Of a stretch of DNA of 64,000 bases, positions 1 to 6,772 are shown piece after piece (position 1 is the first letter of the stretch; each line of letters begins with the position of its first letter). The notes under the pieces were generated by a model. The model made no database searches. It worked only from the letters and a program-made list of their open reading frames with translations, and had not been told where the DNA came from. The translations under genes and the position numbers were made by a program. This stretch comes from a virus. The DNA lies in the IMG/VR virus record IMGVR_UViG_3300020213_000023, positions 1 through 64,000 of that record, one strand, 5' to 3'.

Positions 1-31
1 TCGTGATGCGGTGATGGATCTTGATGGTCAT
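1..31 (-). CDS. Partial gene, N-terminus only
   Basis: An ATG at 31 reads leftward off the window edge and gives only MTIKIHHRIT. It is supported by a GGAG ribosome site six bases upstream and by its place in a continuous leftward cluster. Nothing can be said about function. Confidence 0.5.
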   Translation of the reverse strand, partial: MTIKIHHRIT

Positions 32-90
32 GGATTCTCCTGGTCGGTGGTGAGTCTTGTGCCGGCCGTGAGCCGAGCAGCGCGGGCGGA

Positions 91-414
91 CTAGAGTCGT
101 GACGTCGCGGCCTGCTCTGCGCACCGCTTGATGTCCGCCATCGCGGTCTCGGTCGCGTGCTCGGCTAGCATGGACTTACGGCAAATGTGCCGCACACATT
201 TAACGTAACCAGACGGCTCAGACAGGCATTCGAAGCACGTCACGGGCGCGTCGGTGTAATGCAGGTGTTGCAGAGGTTCCTCATCGGCACGGCAAGCAAC
301 GGGGTACCGGAACGTCCTTCCGTGTTCTTCACGATCCGTCACAAGCACCGTCACGGGGTGAACGATCCCGTTGGGGTCTCGGTAGCCGTCGTGCGGCAAC
401 AGCCGCAGCTTCAC
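91..414 (-). CDS. Small CxxC phage protein (VTCxxC family)
   Basis: A 107-residue protein with a GTG start preceded by GGAGG. It is basic and contains VTCFECLSEP near residue 58, followed by further Cys and His residues (VKCVRHICRK), which could bind zinc. The VTCxxC motif recurs in several other small proteins of this leftward cluster, for example those ending at 2736 and 2939. That motif is common in short uncharacterised phage proteins. No function can be assigned. Confidence 0.65.
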   Translation of the reverse strand: MKLRLLPHDGYRDPNGIVHPVTVLVTDREEHGRTFRYPVACRADEEPLQHLHYTDAPVTCFECLSEPSGYVKCVRHICRKSMLAEHATETAMADIKRCAEQAATSRL

Positions 415-445
415 GGCGTAACCCTCCGGACGTGCATGAACGTCT

Positions 446-682
446 TCATCGCCTTTTTTTCTTTCTCGCCTTCAAGACGGCTGTTCGCTTCTTTGCACAC
501 GCGTCCGTCTTTTTAGCAATGCGCGCTATATGCCGACAGAGACGCAGTGCCTCGCTCGTGTACAACCAATCAGGCATGTGTGTGATGCTGATCGACGGCA
601 CTGCCTCCGTGCCTTCCTCTGTGTCCAATACGAAAGCGACTACATCAATGGAGATGCCTGTGAGCTTGATGGTCGCCATCAT
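446..682 (-). CDS. Small basic hypothetical protein
   Basis: A 78-residue protein of unknown function. The N-terminal half is acidic and beta-like. The C-terminus is very basic and ends in KARKKKRR, which suggests nucleic-acid or membrane contact. I chose the ATG at 682 because it overlaps the stop of the 21-codon gene upstream (ATGA), which implies translational coupling. An in-frame ATG at 688 is the alternative. Confidence 0.55.
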   Translation of the reverse strand: MMATIKLTGISIDVVAFVLDTEEGTEAVPSISITHMPDWLYTSEALRLCRHIARIAKKTDACAKKRTAVLKARKKKRR

Positions 683-744
683 CGCCATCCCAGGATGACC
701 CGCATGAGGTCTTCGTCGATGTCAACGGTGCACTTAAACTTCAT
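679..744 (-). CDS. 21-residue microprotein, coupled to next gene
   Basis: A very short frame (MKFKCTVDIDEDLMRVILGW plus R) has a clear GAGG site seven bases before its ATG. Its TGA overlaps the ATG of the downstream gene. It could be a real acidic microprotein or a leader whose translation opens the ribosome site of the next gene. No homology is recognised. Confidence 0.4.
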   Translation of the reverse strand: MKFKCTVDIDEDLMRVILGWR

Positions 745-747
745 TGT

Positions 748-945
748 TTACCTCGCTCTGTAGGTTTTAGGTTTGCAGTGTGGCCGATCCGGCGTCCACT
801 CCGTCGTGTTCGGGGCCAGGTATAACCACTTGTTTGTAGGTCCCCGTTTCTGTTTAACCCCGCAATCGAAGCATGTACGGACTTTGAATCGGTCGATGAT
901 GTCGTAACGGTGATTCCACTCACGAGACGCTACCGAGGATGCCAT
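748..945 (-). CDS. Small zinc-binding hypothetical protein
   Basis: A 65-residue protein. The C-terminal half carries CFDCG and, 28 residues later, HCK, so it could chelate one zinc. The ATG at 945 overlaps the end of the upstream gene by 16 bases. A longer TTG-started reading from 1026 would run antiphase over the convincing zinc-finger gene at 930-1097 and was not chosen. Confidence 0.55.
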   Translation of the reverse strand: MASSVASREWNHRYDIIDRFKVRTCFDCGVKQKRGPTNKWLYLAPNTTEWTPDRPHCKPKTYRAR

Positions 946-1097
946 CCAGGATCCAATGTCTCGAGCGCTTTGCGCGCATGGCATGCGTCGCACAAACACA
1001 CGGTGCCGCAGTTCGACCGATTGCAACGTTGACGCGCTAACGAACGAAGCGACGGAATCACGTGTCGACGAATCACGCTTCTCAGGTGTTCAGCCAT
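930..1097 (-). CDS. Small Cys/His zinc-finger protein, HNH-like tail
   Basis: A 55-residue protein. Residues 27-44 hold CNRSNC followed by VCLCDACHARKA. The second part resembles the LCxxCHxxKT segment that closes HNH endonuclease folds, but the catalytic His-Asn part is absent, so activity is unlikely. The ribosome site is weak. Its start overlaps the stop of the gene at 1082-1246, as is usual in this cluster. Confidence 0.55.
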   Translation of the reverse strand: MAEHLRSVIRRHVIPSLRSLARQRCNRSNCGTVCLCDACHARKALETLDPGWHPR

Positions 1098-1246
1098 CGG
1101 GTTGCCCGTTCCGCGATGGTCTCGAACTCGAACATGTCAGCGACCTTTCGAATTGCCTTGCAGCGCTTCTCGTCGTCCTCGGGGGCTCGACACCCAAGCC
1201 CCAAGAGGGCCGTGTCGAGCACGAGCCAAAGTTCATCGCGTGTCAT
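1082..1246 (-). CDS. Small hypothetical protein
   Basis: A 54-residue, mostly alpha-helical protein with acidic and basic patches and no recognisable domain. The start is well supported by GGAGG nine bases upstream. The ATG overlaps the TGA of the preceding gene (ATGA), so the two are probably translationally coupled. Confidence 0.55.
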   Translation of the reverse strand: MTRDELWLVLDTALLGLGCRAPEDDEKRCKAIRKVADMFEFETIAERATRWLNT

Positions 1247-1572
1247 GGTTCCTTGTCCTCCCTTGGTTCAGGCGGCCAACAGGGTTGGTACTTTTCCTTG
1301 TACTCCGCATGGTCTACAAACGGCCCGTACGCCCAATGAACGAGGTAGTTCATCAAACCGTTATAGGCCCCGTAGTAATGTACAGGCGGGCGATGGTTCG
1401 CCTCGTTGTACGCTCCTGCAAGCAACAGGAGTATCCAGTATTCGAGCTGCCCCGAGAACGTGTGGAAGTACGGAGACCAGTAGCCGCCTGTCCAACGATC
1501 TCCGAAGTCTGAAAGGCCCCGGCTAGGGGTCATGAAGCCCGGTGATCCCGAGTTTTCGTTGTTGTCGGTCAC
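1243..1572 (-). CDS. Aromatic-rich hypothetical protein
   Basis: A 109-residue protein rich in Tyr and Trp. A short hydrophobic stretch near residues 44-53 (LEYWILLLLAGAY) might be a membrane-associated helix. The GTG at 1572 has AAGGAG ten bases upstream. An ATG at 1533 is a possible later start and would reduce the 50-base overlap with the gene at 1523-1735. Function unknown. Confidence 0.55.
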   Translation of the reverse strand: MTDNNENSGSPGFMTPSRGLSDFGDRWTGGYWSPYFHTFSGQLEYWILLLLAGAYNEANHRPPVHYYGAYNGLMNYLVHWAYGPFVDHAEYKEKYQPCWPPEPREDKEP

Positions 1573-1735
1573 GTTGTTTCAACTCCTTCTTCGCTTTGGC
1601 GAGACGCTTCTTCGCGAACGCGATGGCCTGCAGAGCCCTCGCGATTTTCTTTTCTGCCTGGTTGCCGATGAAGAAGTCGGCATCCATGCGTCCTGCTTTT
1701 CTGAGTAAATCAACCGGGACGACGGCGATCTTCAC
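1523..1735 (-). CDS. Basic helical hypothetical protein
   Basis: A 70-residue protein. Residues 25-60 are a strongly basic, Ala/Lys/Arg-rich helix that could form a coiled coil or bind nucleic acid. The GTG start overlaps the TGA of the preceding gene (GTGA). Function unknown. Confidence 0.5.
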   Translation of the reverse strand: MKIAVVPVDLLRKAGRMDADFFIGNQAEKKIARALQAIAFAKKRLAKAKKELKQRDRQQRKLGITGLHDP

Positions 1736-1893
1736 TTGCTGGCTCGGATCATCGAGAGCTTTGCGCCAGGGTAGATTCGTTTGGCCTTGAGCATTCGAAC
1801 CCCACCCTCGATGAGGTCGAGAACGTCAACGTTCTCGGGCAGGAAGGGGTGTTCGACTTCGATGTAGCAGTCGATCTTGAGATGAACTTTCAC
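1732..1893 (-). CDS. Small hypothetical protein
   Basis: A 53-residue protein beginning VKVHLKIDCYIEVEHP, with a strong GGAGG five bases before the GTG. The start codon overlaps the stop of the gene at 1890-2186. It looks like a small beta-alpha fold. No family is recognised. Confidence 0.55.
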   Translation of the reverse strand: MKVHLKIDCYIEVEHPFLPENVDVLDLIEGGVRMLKAKRIYPGAKLSMIRASK

Positions 1894-2186
1894 GGAACCT
1901 CCACAAACTTCACTCGCATCACAGCAATCTCAGGGAACCGACGATTCATGAAGCGGATGATCTTATTTGCTTCGTTTAGGCTTCCGAACGTTGCGTTTTC
2001 CGCTTCCACTGACCGGTACGTCTCGCCCCCGCCGGGTCCGTGACAGTCCTCCGTGATTTCCGGGCGGTGACGTAGGAAGTTTCCGATTTTCCAGTGTGGG
2101 TTGTCCTTCTGGTGGCCTGACCTTCCCGTGATCTTCACGGCGTAGACTTCTAGCGACAGCGCCGCCGGGATCATGTCGACTTCCAT
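1890..2186 (-). CDS. Hypothetical protein
   Basis: A 98-residue protein. The N-terminal half is beta-rich and the C-terminal half contains an amphipathic helix (SLNEANKIIRFMNRRF). It overlaps its neighbours at both ends by a few bases, as in an operon. No family is recognised. A different-frame reading at 1963-2289 is Arg/Pro-rich and is rejected as a shadow. Confidence 0.55.
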   Translation of the reverse strand: MEVDMIPAALSLEVYAVKITGRSGHQKDNPHWKIGNFLRHRPEITEDCHGPGGGETYRSVEAENATFGSLNEANKIIRFMNRRFPEIAVMRVKFVEVP

Positions 2187-2347
2187 CCTTCTTCGTGACT
2201 GAAGGTAACGACGCCCTCGTGGCGCAACGCGCGTAGAACTTCGGTAAGCTTGTGCGGCTTAATCTTTGTTTCCTTGGCAATCTGGGCACTCTTTTTGGTG
2301 CCTGTGTTGGCGCGGAGGTAGGCCAGCACCTGTTGTTCGAGGGTCAT
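2171..2347 (-). CDS. Small winged-helix DNA-binding protein
   Basis: A 58-residue protein that reads as a minimal winged helix. Helices at residues 1-15, 20-27 and 31-44 (IAKETKIKPHKLTEVLRALR) are followed by a beta-hairpin wing (EGVVTFSHEEGWK). This is the usual layout of small transcriptional regulators. The ATG at 2347 overlaps the stop of the preceding gene. Its target cannot be inferred. Confidence 0.6.
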   Translation of the reverse strand: MTLEQQVLAYLRANTGTKKSAQIAKETKIKPHKLTEVLRALRHEGVVTFSHEEGWKST

Positions 2348-2739
2348 GAGAACTCTCCGATCATGTGGTCCCAGGTCCCAGGACCGTGGCTGACGCACAA
2401 CCCGTGTGGTTCGATTTTGTGACGGAGAAGACCGTGCGGGCCCTGGGTTGCGTGGTTGAGACGGGGGTACTCTTCCGTCCATTTATAAGTTGCAAACGCT
2501 GCACGTTCCGCGATCTCTGCGTACATTGCCCGGGGCGCCATGACTTCGTTGTATTCGTTGATTATCAGGGAACCAACAGTATCCCAACGCTCGATCCAGT
2601 CCTCGAGAGTCCAGATTCCGTCGTCTGGATAGATACAAAGGCCGAAGCACCAACCACCGGACGACTTTCCGATGTGTTTGCGGTTGACGCCAGCTCCTGC
2701 GAAGTCCCAGATCGGAACCCAGTAGTAATTGGTGCTCAC
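2344..2739 (-). CDS. Conserved phage protein with HIGKSSGGW motif
   Basis: A 131-residue protein. The block HIGKSSGGWCFGLCIYPDD, then LEDWIERW and INEYNEVMA, matches the pattern I know from a widespread uncharacterised phage family (LHIGKSSxGWxF...LxxW...DEYG). Members often carry an N-terminal zinc knuckle, which is missing here. The GTG at 2739 overlaps the upstream stop. Molecular role unknown. Confidence 0.65.
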   Translation of the reverse strand: MSTNYYWVPIWDFAGAGVNRKHIGKSSGGWCFGLCIYPDDGIWTLEDWIERWDTVGSLIINEYNEVMAPRAMYAEIAERAAFATYKWTEEYPRLNHATQGPHGLLRHKIEPHGLCVSHGPGTWDHMIGEFS

Positions 2740-2924
2740 CACCACTCCATTTTGTCGATGCAGCCCAAACACGTCACCGGACGATCCGTTTGTATGAGGT
2801 ACTCGAGACCTAGGAGGTCGAAGTCGAATGGGCTGCACCAGATTTGTACGTAGGGCTTTCGTGCGTCCATGTGGTTTGCTCGCACGGCATGCACAATATC
2901 GCCGACGACGTACTGCCAGATCAC
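2736..2924 (-). CDS. Small VTCxxC family protein
   Basis: A 62-residue protein ending VTCLGCIDKMEWW. The GTG at 2924 has GGAGG six bases upstream, which favours it over longer in-frame starts that would overlap the preceding gene. The conserved C-terminal VTCxxC motif is shared with the two reading frames immediately upstream, which suggests local gene duplication. Function unknown. Confidence 0.6.
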   Translation of the reverse strand: MIWQYVVGDIVHAVRANHMDARKPYVQIWCSPFDFDLLGLEYLIQTDRPVTCLGCIDKMEWW

Positions 2925-2938
2925 ATCAGTCCTCCGCG

Positions 2939-3142
2939 TTAAGAGTGACCAGACGTCTGTGAGGTACTGGTAGCCAGGCAAATCAAGCAAGTGACGGTAC
3001 CTTTCTCGTCGACGTCTCCCTTGCCTGTTTTGAATTCATCGTCGGGATAGCACGTGATGACGATCCATATACCCGTTTCGTCTTCGTACAGCTTGGTTAC
3101 CTCGTGGGCACATCCATCCACCCAGTGATAGACGCAGGGCAT
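2939..3142 (-). CDS. Small VTCxxC family protein
   Basis: A 67-residue protein with VTCLICLA near its C-terminus and a beta-rich body (GIWIVITCYPDDEFKTGKG). The ATG at 3142 overlaps the stop of the reading frame upstream (ATGTGATG context). It belongs to a tandem of VTCxxC proteins. Confidence 0.6.
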   Translation of the reverse strand: MPCVYHWVDGCAHEVTKLYEDETGIWIVITCYPDDEFKTGKGDVDEKGTVTCLICLATSTSQTSGHS

Positions 3143-3293
3143 CACATCCTCGCGAGGCAGGCCAAACACGTCACAGCCTTGTTTTCAACGACACTCTCCG
3201 GGGGTGCGTCAACCGATATGTTTGGACGACAAAGGATATTTATCCATGTGGTCCGTTTTCACGTACGAGAGCGATGCTTATCTTGACGCTCAT
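3142..3293 (-). pseudogene. VTCxxC family gene interrupted by a frameshift
   Basis: An ATG at 3293, overlapping the stop of the HTH gene upstream (ATGA), begins MSVKISIALVRENGPHG and then stops. A second frame downstream, open to 3142, ends VENKAVTCLACLARM but has no start codon. The span is 152 bases, which is two bases over a whole number of codons. A one-base change near 3250 would restore a protein of about 50 residues matching its neighbours. It is either a decayed gene, a consensus error or an unusual recoding event. Confidence 0.45.
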
Positions 3294-3496
3294 GTATCTG
3301 TCTTTCTGAAGGTGTGTTTGCCGACGTGCCCTTTGGACGTCGAGGTTCCCGCAGGCACGACGACTCCGCGCTTGCGTTTTTTGGCGATGACTTGGGAGAC
3401 ATAGGCCCGGGTAACGTTGAGTTCGTCTGCGATGTCCTGGATGGTGCGACTACAGTCGGAGTTACGGATCTCGAGGATCCTAGCGGTGACGTTCAT
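3290..3496 (-). CDS. Small HTH DNA-binding protein
   Basis: A 68-residue protein. Residues 17-40 (RTIQDIADELNVTRAYVSQV) form a classic helix-turn-helix like those of sigma region 4 or MarR-type recognition helices. A basic tail (KKRKRG) follows. It could be a small transcription regulator of this cluster. The stop overlaps the next start. Confidence 0.6.
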   Translation of the reverse strand: MNVTARILEIRNSDCSRTIQDIADELNVTRAYVSQVIAKKRKRGVVVPAGTSTSKGHVGKHTFRKTDT

Positions 3497-3513
3497 GTTT
3501 ATTAGATAACCCT

Positions 3514-3654
3514 CTATTCGGAGGACCAGTTGTTTCGATTCTCTTTTGTTCGATGGCGGGTGATGACCTTGCCGAAGGGTGTTTCACGTTCTTTCTCGAA
3601 CGTCAGGTCCATCGCGAGCATCTCTTCACGGGATGGGAGTGGGATCACGGGCAT
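3514..3654 (-). CDS. Small hypothetical protein
   Basis: A 46-residue protein, MPVIPLPSREEMLAMDLTFE and onward, charged and basic toward the C-terminus. GGTGG lies six bases before the ATG. It fits between two genes without conflict. Function unknown. Confidence 0.45.
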   Translation of the reverse strand: MPVIPLPSREEMLAMDLTFEKERETPFGKVITRHRTKENRNNWSSE

Positions 3655-3663
3655 GACGTCCAC

Positions 3664-3861
3664 CTACGGCGGGTTAGGATACCCGTCGCAGTTTTCACAA
3701 ACGCCGAATGCACGACAAATGGCCGACTTCCCGCACGGCTTGAACTTGACTGTCTTTTTTCGTTTCTTGGGCTTCTTCTTCGTCTTCGAGACGATGAAGG
3801 TGATCTTGTAGTTCGGGTTGCCGTGTTCCCACCCCCAGACCACTTCTTCGACGGTGAACAT
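3664..3861 (-). CDS. Small basic CxxC protein
   Basis: A 65-residue protein. The middle is a Lys-rich tract (KTKKKPKKRKKTVKFKPCG) followed by four cysteines ending in CENCDG, a likely zinc site. The start has no clear ribosome site. The frame is open further upstream but without a start codon, so the true N-terminus may be longer or may use a rare start. Confidence 0.5.
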   Translation of the reverse strand: MFTVEEVVWGWEHGNPNYKITFIVSKTKKKPKKRKKTVKFKPCGKSAICRAFGVCENCDGYPNPP

Positions 3862-3948
3862 GGGGTGCAGGAACGAACGAATCAGAGCCTTGTCTCCGCG
3901 TGGCAGGTAGCTCCTGGGCCGCTCAGGGATGGATCGTACACGCGCCGG

Positions 3949-4359
3949 TCATGTGAGATACGCCTCGAGCATCAGGGTGTACTTCGCGCGCATGTTGGGC
4001 GTCGACCCCTCCATCTCCTCAAGAGTCTTCTCCCACTGGTCCGGGTCGTGGCCGTAGGCCGGCGGAACCACGCGCCCAGACATCACTTCGCAGTGGCTGA
4101 TCATGTGCGGCAGCAAGATCGACGCCCGGTAGCGATGCGACCAGGTCAGGTCCAGCCGTGCTTCGTAGGTAAAGTCGTCATCGAACGTAACCGTGACGAA
4201 GCACTTGAAGTAGCCGTGCATGTGTTCGTCTCGCGGCGCGAGCATTGCGATGGTCCGATCCGCCTCCTTGAAGGAGGGGAACAAGACGCCCTCGTACTCA
4301 CGCTTGTTGTAGGTCGGGCCTTCGCAGGCGGTGATCTGGATGTGCTTTACGGCGTGCAT
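3949..4359 (-). CDS. LPD25-like phage protein
   Basis: A 136-residue protein. The core FPSFKEADRTIAMLAP...GYFKCFVTVTFDDDFTYEARLDL resembles the LPD25 module, in which a GYxKxxFxVxxxDGxxYxxRxDL pattern follows an eADxxL helix. LPD25 occurs in large polyvalent proteins and alone in phages; its role is unknown. The gene abuts the start of the next gene at 4360. The assignment is by recall and moderately sure. Confidence 0.55.
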   Translation of the reverse strand: MHAVKHIQITACEGPTYNKREYEGVLFPSFKEADRTIAMLAPRDEHMHGYFKCFVTVTFDDDFTYEARLDLTWSHRYRASILLPHMISHCEVMSGRVVPPAYGHDPDQWEKTLEEMEGSTPNMRAKYTLMLEAYLT

Positions 4360-4614
4360 CTAGTTTGCCTTCCCGCGGCTGTAGCCCATGTCGTAGCCCT
4401 TGGCGAACGCCTTGATGAAATTGGAAACGATGATTTCGATCGTTCCCGGTCCCGTCATCAGCGATCTCAGTGCGATGATGAGGGTCCCTGGGCCGATGGC
4501 CTTGATGGTTGCGCGTTCGACGACACCGTTTTCGTCGTCGATGGTGTCGTACTCGAGCGACAAACCCAGCCGATTGATGATTTCTTGAATGTCCGCAGTT
4601 CTGTTGTTTTTCAT
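4360..4614 (-). CDS. Hypothetical protein preceded by mRNA hairpin
   Basis: An 84-residue protein with an N-terminal helical part (IQEIINRLGLSL) and a C-terminal helix with GYDMGYSRGKAN. The ATG at 4614 has AAGGA five bases upstream. A perfect 8-bp hairpin (4627-4643) lies just before that site, so initiation may be controlled by structure. An ATG at 4635 inside the hairpin is less likely. Function unknown. Confidence 0.55.
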   Translation of the reverse strand: MKNNRTADIQEIINRLGLSLEYDTIDDENGVVERATIKAIGPGTLIIALRSLMTGPGTIEIIVSNFIKAFAKGYDMGYSRGKAN

Positions 4615-4793
4615 GTTGTCCTTAAAGCGGAGCATTGCTCCGCCTGTTTTTATCTCCCGAGGGAGCAGCGTGGCACCGTAACCGAGTCGTGCTTCGGGGG
4701 TAGCTCCCTCCGCCGGCGCCTTTGTCGTTAGTGGGGAACCTTCGACGGGCTCGCTGCCAAGCCCATTTCTCCAATCGCATCATAAGATAAACA
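4615..4793 (-). ncRNA. Candidate structured leader or small RNA
   Basis: This 179-base gap is the longest gene-free stretch in the leftward cluster. On the minus strand it contains several nested inverted repeats: GGGCT/AGCCC, an 8-bp pair at 4703-4710 with 4659-4666, an inner GCAC/GTGC, and the hairpin at 4627-4643. It starts in an AT-rich patch near 4780 that could hold a promoter. It may be a structured 5' leader of the gene at 4360. No known RNA family is recognised. Confidence 0.3.
4627..4651 (+). terminator. Hairpin with T tract, oriented rightward
   Basis: GCGGAGCA and TGCTCCGC form a perfect 8-bp palindromic stem followed on the plus strand by CTGTTTTTA. It has the form of an intrinsic terminator for rightward transcription, although genes here read leftward. 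On the minus strand it is an mRNA hairpin directly upstream of the ribosome site of the gene ending at 4360. Confidence 0.35.
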
Positions 4794-5168
4794 CTAGGCC
4801 GTTGTCAGCCAGGCCATGCGTCGTTCGAACAGCATGGCTTTCGCCGTAGGAGACAAGCCTTCTAGACACGGGCCTCCGGCTTTCATGTCGGGGAAAAAGT
4901 AGTCCTCTAGCTGGCTCCACAGAGCTTCGTAGGTCCAGCCATTTTCACAACCGAAGTGCTTTCTAATCTCGCAACAGGTTAGGCACGTCTTGAACGTGCT
5001 CATGCCGCCGTCCCACTTGCCGCGGACGCACTCGTACCGACTACCGGGAAGGATGTCGCCGCTACACTCGCAGCAAACGTGCGCTTTAGCAGCACGACGG
5101 AATTCTTCGACACAGAAGGATGGTCCGTCACCGTCGAGGCCACCCGACAGAGGACAGCAGACCGCCAC
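4794..5168 (-). CDS. Conserved phage zinc-ribbon protein
   Basis: A 124-residue protein. Cys pairs at about residues 32-35 (CCEC) and 62-66 (CLTCC), plus CENGW, are arranged as in a common phage family whose members read ARKxHxCxECxxxIxxGxxYE...CxxC. The fold is probably a treble-clef or ribbon. The GTG start lies two bases from the stop of the next gene downstream. Function unknown. Confidence 0.6.
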   Translation of the reverse strand: MAVCCPLSGGLDGDGPSFCVEEFRRAAKAHVCCECSGDILPGSRYECVRGKWDGGMSTFKTCLTCCEIRKHFGCENGWTYEALWSQLEDYFFPDMKAGGPCLEGLSPTAKAMLFERRMAWLTTA

Positions 5169-5170
5169 GG

Positions 5171-6115
5171 CTACTTCTTCTTCTTGGGGAGGGTTGTCTT
5201 CTTGGGCTTCATGTCGGTCGACTCGAAGGGCGCGGCGACATGCGCGAGCGTCTCGGCCAACCGGAGGAACGCCTTTCGCTTAGCAGAGGGCTGGCGCGGC
5301 GCGTTCTTGGTGATGAAGCCCGCGACCTGTGCGATGTGGCCCTTGTACGCCGCGATCTCCTTGCGAAGCTTGCGGTTCAGGTGCTTCTCCGTCTCCAGCG
5401 CGGACTCCGCCTTGGTCATTCGATCCGCGGTCACATCGTGGGTGTTGCGGAGCTGACCAACGGTTGTCTGGAGCTGGTTGTAGCGCAGGTCGGCGTCGGC
5501 GAGGTGTTCCGACAACAAGGCAACCTCACGACTAAGCACTCCGAGGCTCTCCACAGTGTCCACAGTGTCCTCGGGGTTGTTGGTGACGAGGTTCGACGGC
5601 TTTGCAGGCTTGGTCTCGTTGTCGGTGATGACTTCCTTCACGGAGCCCTTGTCGTCGGTGTCGTCACTGGCACCCCCGGCGTAGGCGAACGCGTTGGTGA
5701 TGGACTGCTCGACCTGGAGTTGCTCGACGATCTGTTTGATGAAGTCCTCGTCGTGCTGGACGTCATCGAGGTCCATGTGTCGCTTTTCACAGAAGCGCAC
5801 AACGATGTCGGCCCAACCCTCGATGGCCTGCTTCGCCTGGTTGGTCCAGTGGTGATGCCAGGACTCGATCTCGTTGGCCACTGCATCGCGGAACCAACCC
5901 ATGTGCTTGACGTTGTCGACGATCTGCGGCGGGGTCTGCGCGTCGGCCACGTCGTAGATGACCTGTTTGTCTTCCTCGATGGCCTTGATGGCGGCGGCGT
6001 AGAACGGATACTCGCGCTTACTTTCCTCGAGGGAAGCGAGAGCAGAGTTTGCTGCCATGGCGCCGCTGTTGTCGTCGTAGGAATCGGAAGAAGTGTCAGT
6101 GTCTGGCTCGTTCAT
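5171..6115 (-). CDS. Coiled-coil hypothetical protein
   Basis: A 314-residue acidic protein. The first 150 residues are helical and His/Trp-rich around residues 75-85 (ESWHHHWTNQ). Residues 195-260 form a long heptad-like coiled coil (LSREVALLSEHLADADLRYN onward). The C-terminus is Lys-rich and ends KKKK. The start at 6115 overlaps the stop of the upstream gene (ATGA). It may be an oligomeric scaffold or nucleic-acid-associated protein, but no family is recognised. Confidence 0.6.
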   Translation of the reverse strand: MNEPDTDTSSDSYDDNSGAMAANSALASLEESKREYPFYAAAIKAIEEDKQVIYDVADAQTPPQIVDNVKHMGWFRDAVANEIESWHHHWTNQAKQAIEGWADIVVRFCEKRHMDLDDVQHDEDFIKQIVEQLQVEQSITNAFAYAGGASDDTDDKGSVKEVITDNETKPAKPSNLVTNNPEDTVDTVESLGVLSREVALLSEHLADADLRYNQLQTTVGQLRNTHDVTADRMTKAESALETEKHLNRKLRKEIAAYKGHIAQVAGFITKNAPRQPSAKRKAFLRLAETLAHVAAPFESTDMKPKKTTLPKKKK

Positions 6116-6399
6116 TTGGCAGCCCTTTTCATTTCGTTGCGAATGTTGGTTAAGACCTTGACGAACACCCGGAGTACTTGGCGTGTACCAAGTCCGGTCT
6201 CGTGAAGGTCCTTGGTCCAAGGAACCCCGAGTTCCTTGTGCACTTTTTTGAGGTTCCGCTCTGCCTTGAGATTGTTCTGGATAGACTTGCGGTATCCCGC
6301 AATCGTCTTATCCATCACTTTGAGCGCCGCAGAGTTCTTCAGTTCGCGTGTTTTTCTTGGAAGCGTCGGAACGCCTCTTGGCTTCTGTGATGCTGACAT
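6112..6399 (-). CDS. Basic helical hypothetical protein
   Basis: A 95-residue, strongly basic, almost wholly helical protein with no recognisable domain. The stop overlaps the start of the coiled-coil gene downstream. GAAGGAG sits eleven bases before the ATG, inside the overlapping 50-codon frame at 6339-6491. Confidence 0.5.
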   Translation of the reverse strand: MSASQKPRGVPTLPRKTRELKNSAALKVMDKTIAGYRKSIQNNLKAERNLKKVHKELGVPWTKDLHETGLGTRQVLRVFVKVLTNIRNEMKRAAK

Positions 6400-6491
6400 T
6401 TCTTGAGGTGCTCCTTCTGTGCGGCCTCGAACAGGAACTGCGCGACCTGGTAGACGGTTGCTGCGGCGAAGTAGAGGAATTTCTCTTTCAT
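6339..6491 (-). CDS. Short helical protein overlapping next gene
   Basis: A 50-residue protein, MKEKFLYFAAATVYQVAQFL and onward, with AAAGGA five bases before its ATG. The first half is a hydrophobic, possibly membrane-associated helix and the second half is basic. It overlaps the N-terminus of the gene at 6112-6399 by 61 bases in another frame. The good ribosome site supports it, but one of the two overlapping readings could be false. Confidence 0.45.
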   Translation of the reverse strand: MKEKFLYFAAATVYQVAQFLFEAAQKEHLKKCQHHRSQEAFRRFQEKHAN

Positions 6492-6504
6492 GGATTTCCT
6501 TTCG

Positions 6505-6576
6505 TGGCCCTTGGGAGGGTCGAACTCCCGTACCTGGCGTGAAAGGCCAGTGTATTAACCGCTATACGAAAGGGCC
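6505..6576 (-). tRNA. tRNA-Glu (anticodon UUC)
   Basis: A full cloverleaf is visible on the minus strand: a 7-bp acceptor GGCCCTT/AAGGGCC, D stem GTAT/ATAC, anticodon stem CTGGC/GCCAG around loop CTTTCAC, and T stem GGGAG/CTCCC around TTCGACC. Anticodon TTC reads GAA/GAG. The discriminator is A and CCA is not encoded. It lies within the early cluster upstream of a small gene and may offset phage-host codon differences. Confidence 0.92.
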
Positions 6577-6582
6577 GATGAA

Positions 6583-6768
6583 CTAGTCTTCGTGGAAGAC
6601 AGGGTTCTTCGACCACGCTTCCGCGTCGACAACCCGGCCGTTCATCAACTTGGCGATCTTCTCCGCTTCCGCTTTATCGTACGTCCACAGGATCTTACCT
6701 GCCTCCTTGGCGACGTACTTCTTTTCGGAATCGACGATGACGGCGTATTTAGTTGGTTTGATCTTCAT
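6583..6768 (-). CDS. Small protein between two tRNA genes
   Basis: A 61-residue, Lys/Ala-rich protein with a beta-hairpin start (KYAVIVDSEKKYVAKEAGKI) and a helix (KAEAEKIAKLMNGR). The pattern resembles short phage proteins that describe sequence-like repeats of YxVxxxxxKxxx, but I cannot name the family. It lies exactly between tRNA-Lys and tRNA-Glu, so all three are probably processed from one transcript. Confidence 0.6.
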   Translation of the reverse strand: MKIKPTKYAVIVDSEKKYVAKEAGKILWTYDKAEAEKIAKLMNGRVVDAEAWSKNPVFHED

Positions 6769-6772
6769 TTCG

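Noticed and set aside
3553-4731. A 392-codon rightward open frame
   Set aside because: It lies antisense to four well-formed leftward genes, has no motif and a His/Arg/Val-rich shadow composition.
5120-6205. A 361-codon rightward open frame
   Set aside because: It is antisense to the coiled-coil gene at 5171-6115, and its repetitive Val/Leu/Gly text mirrors that gene's codons.
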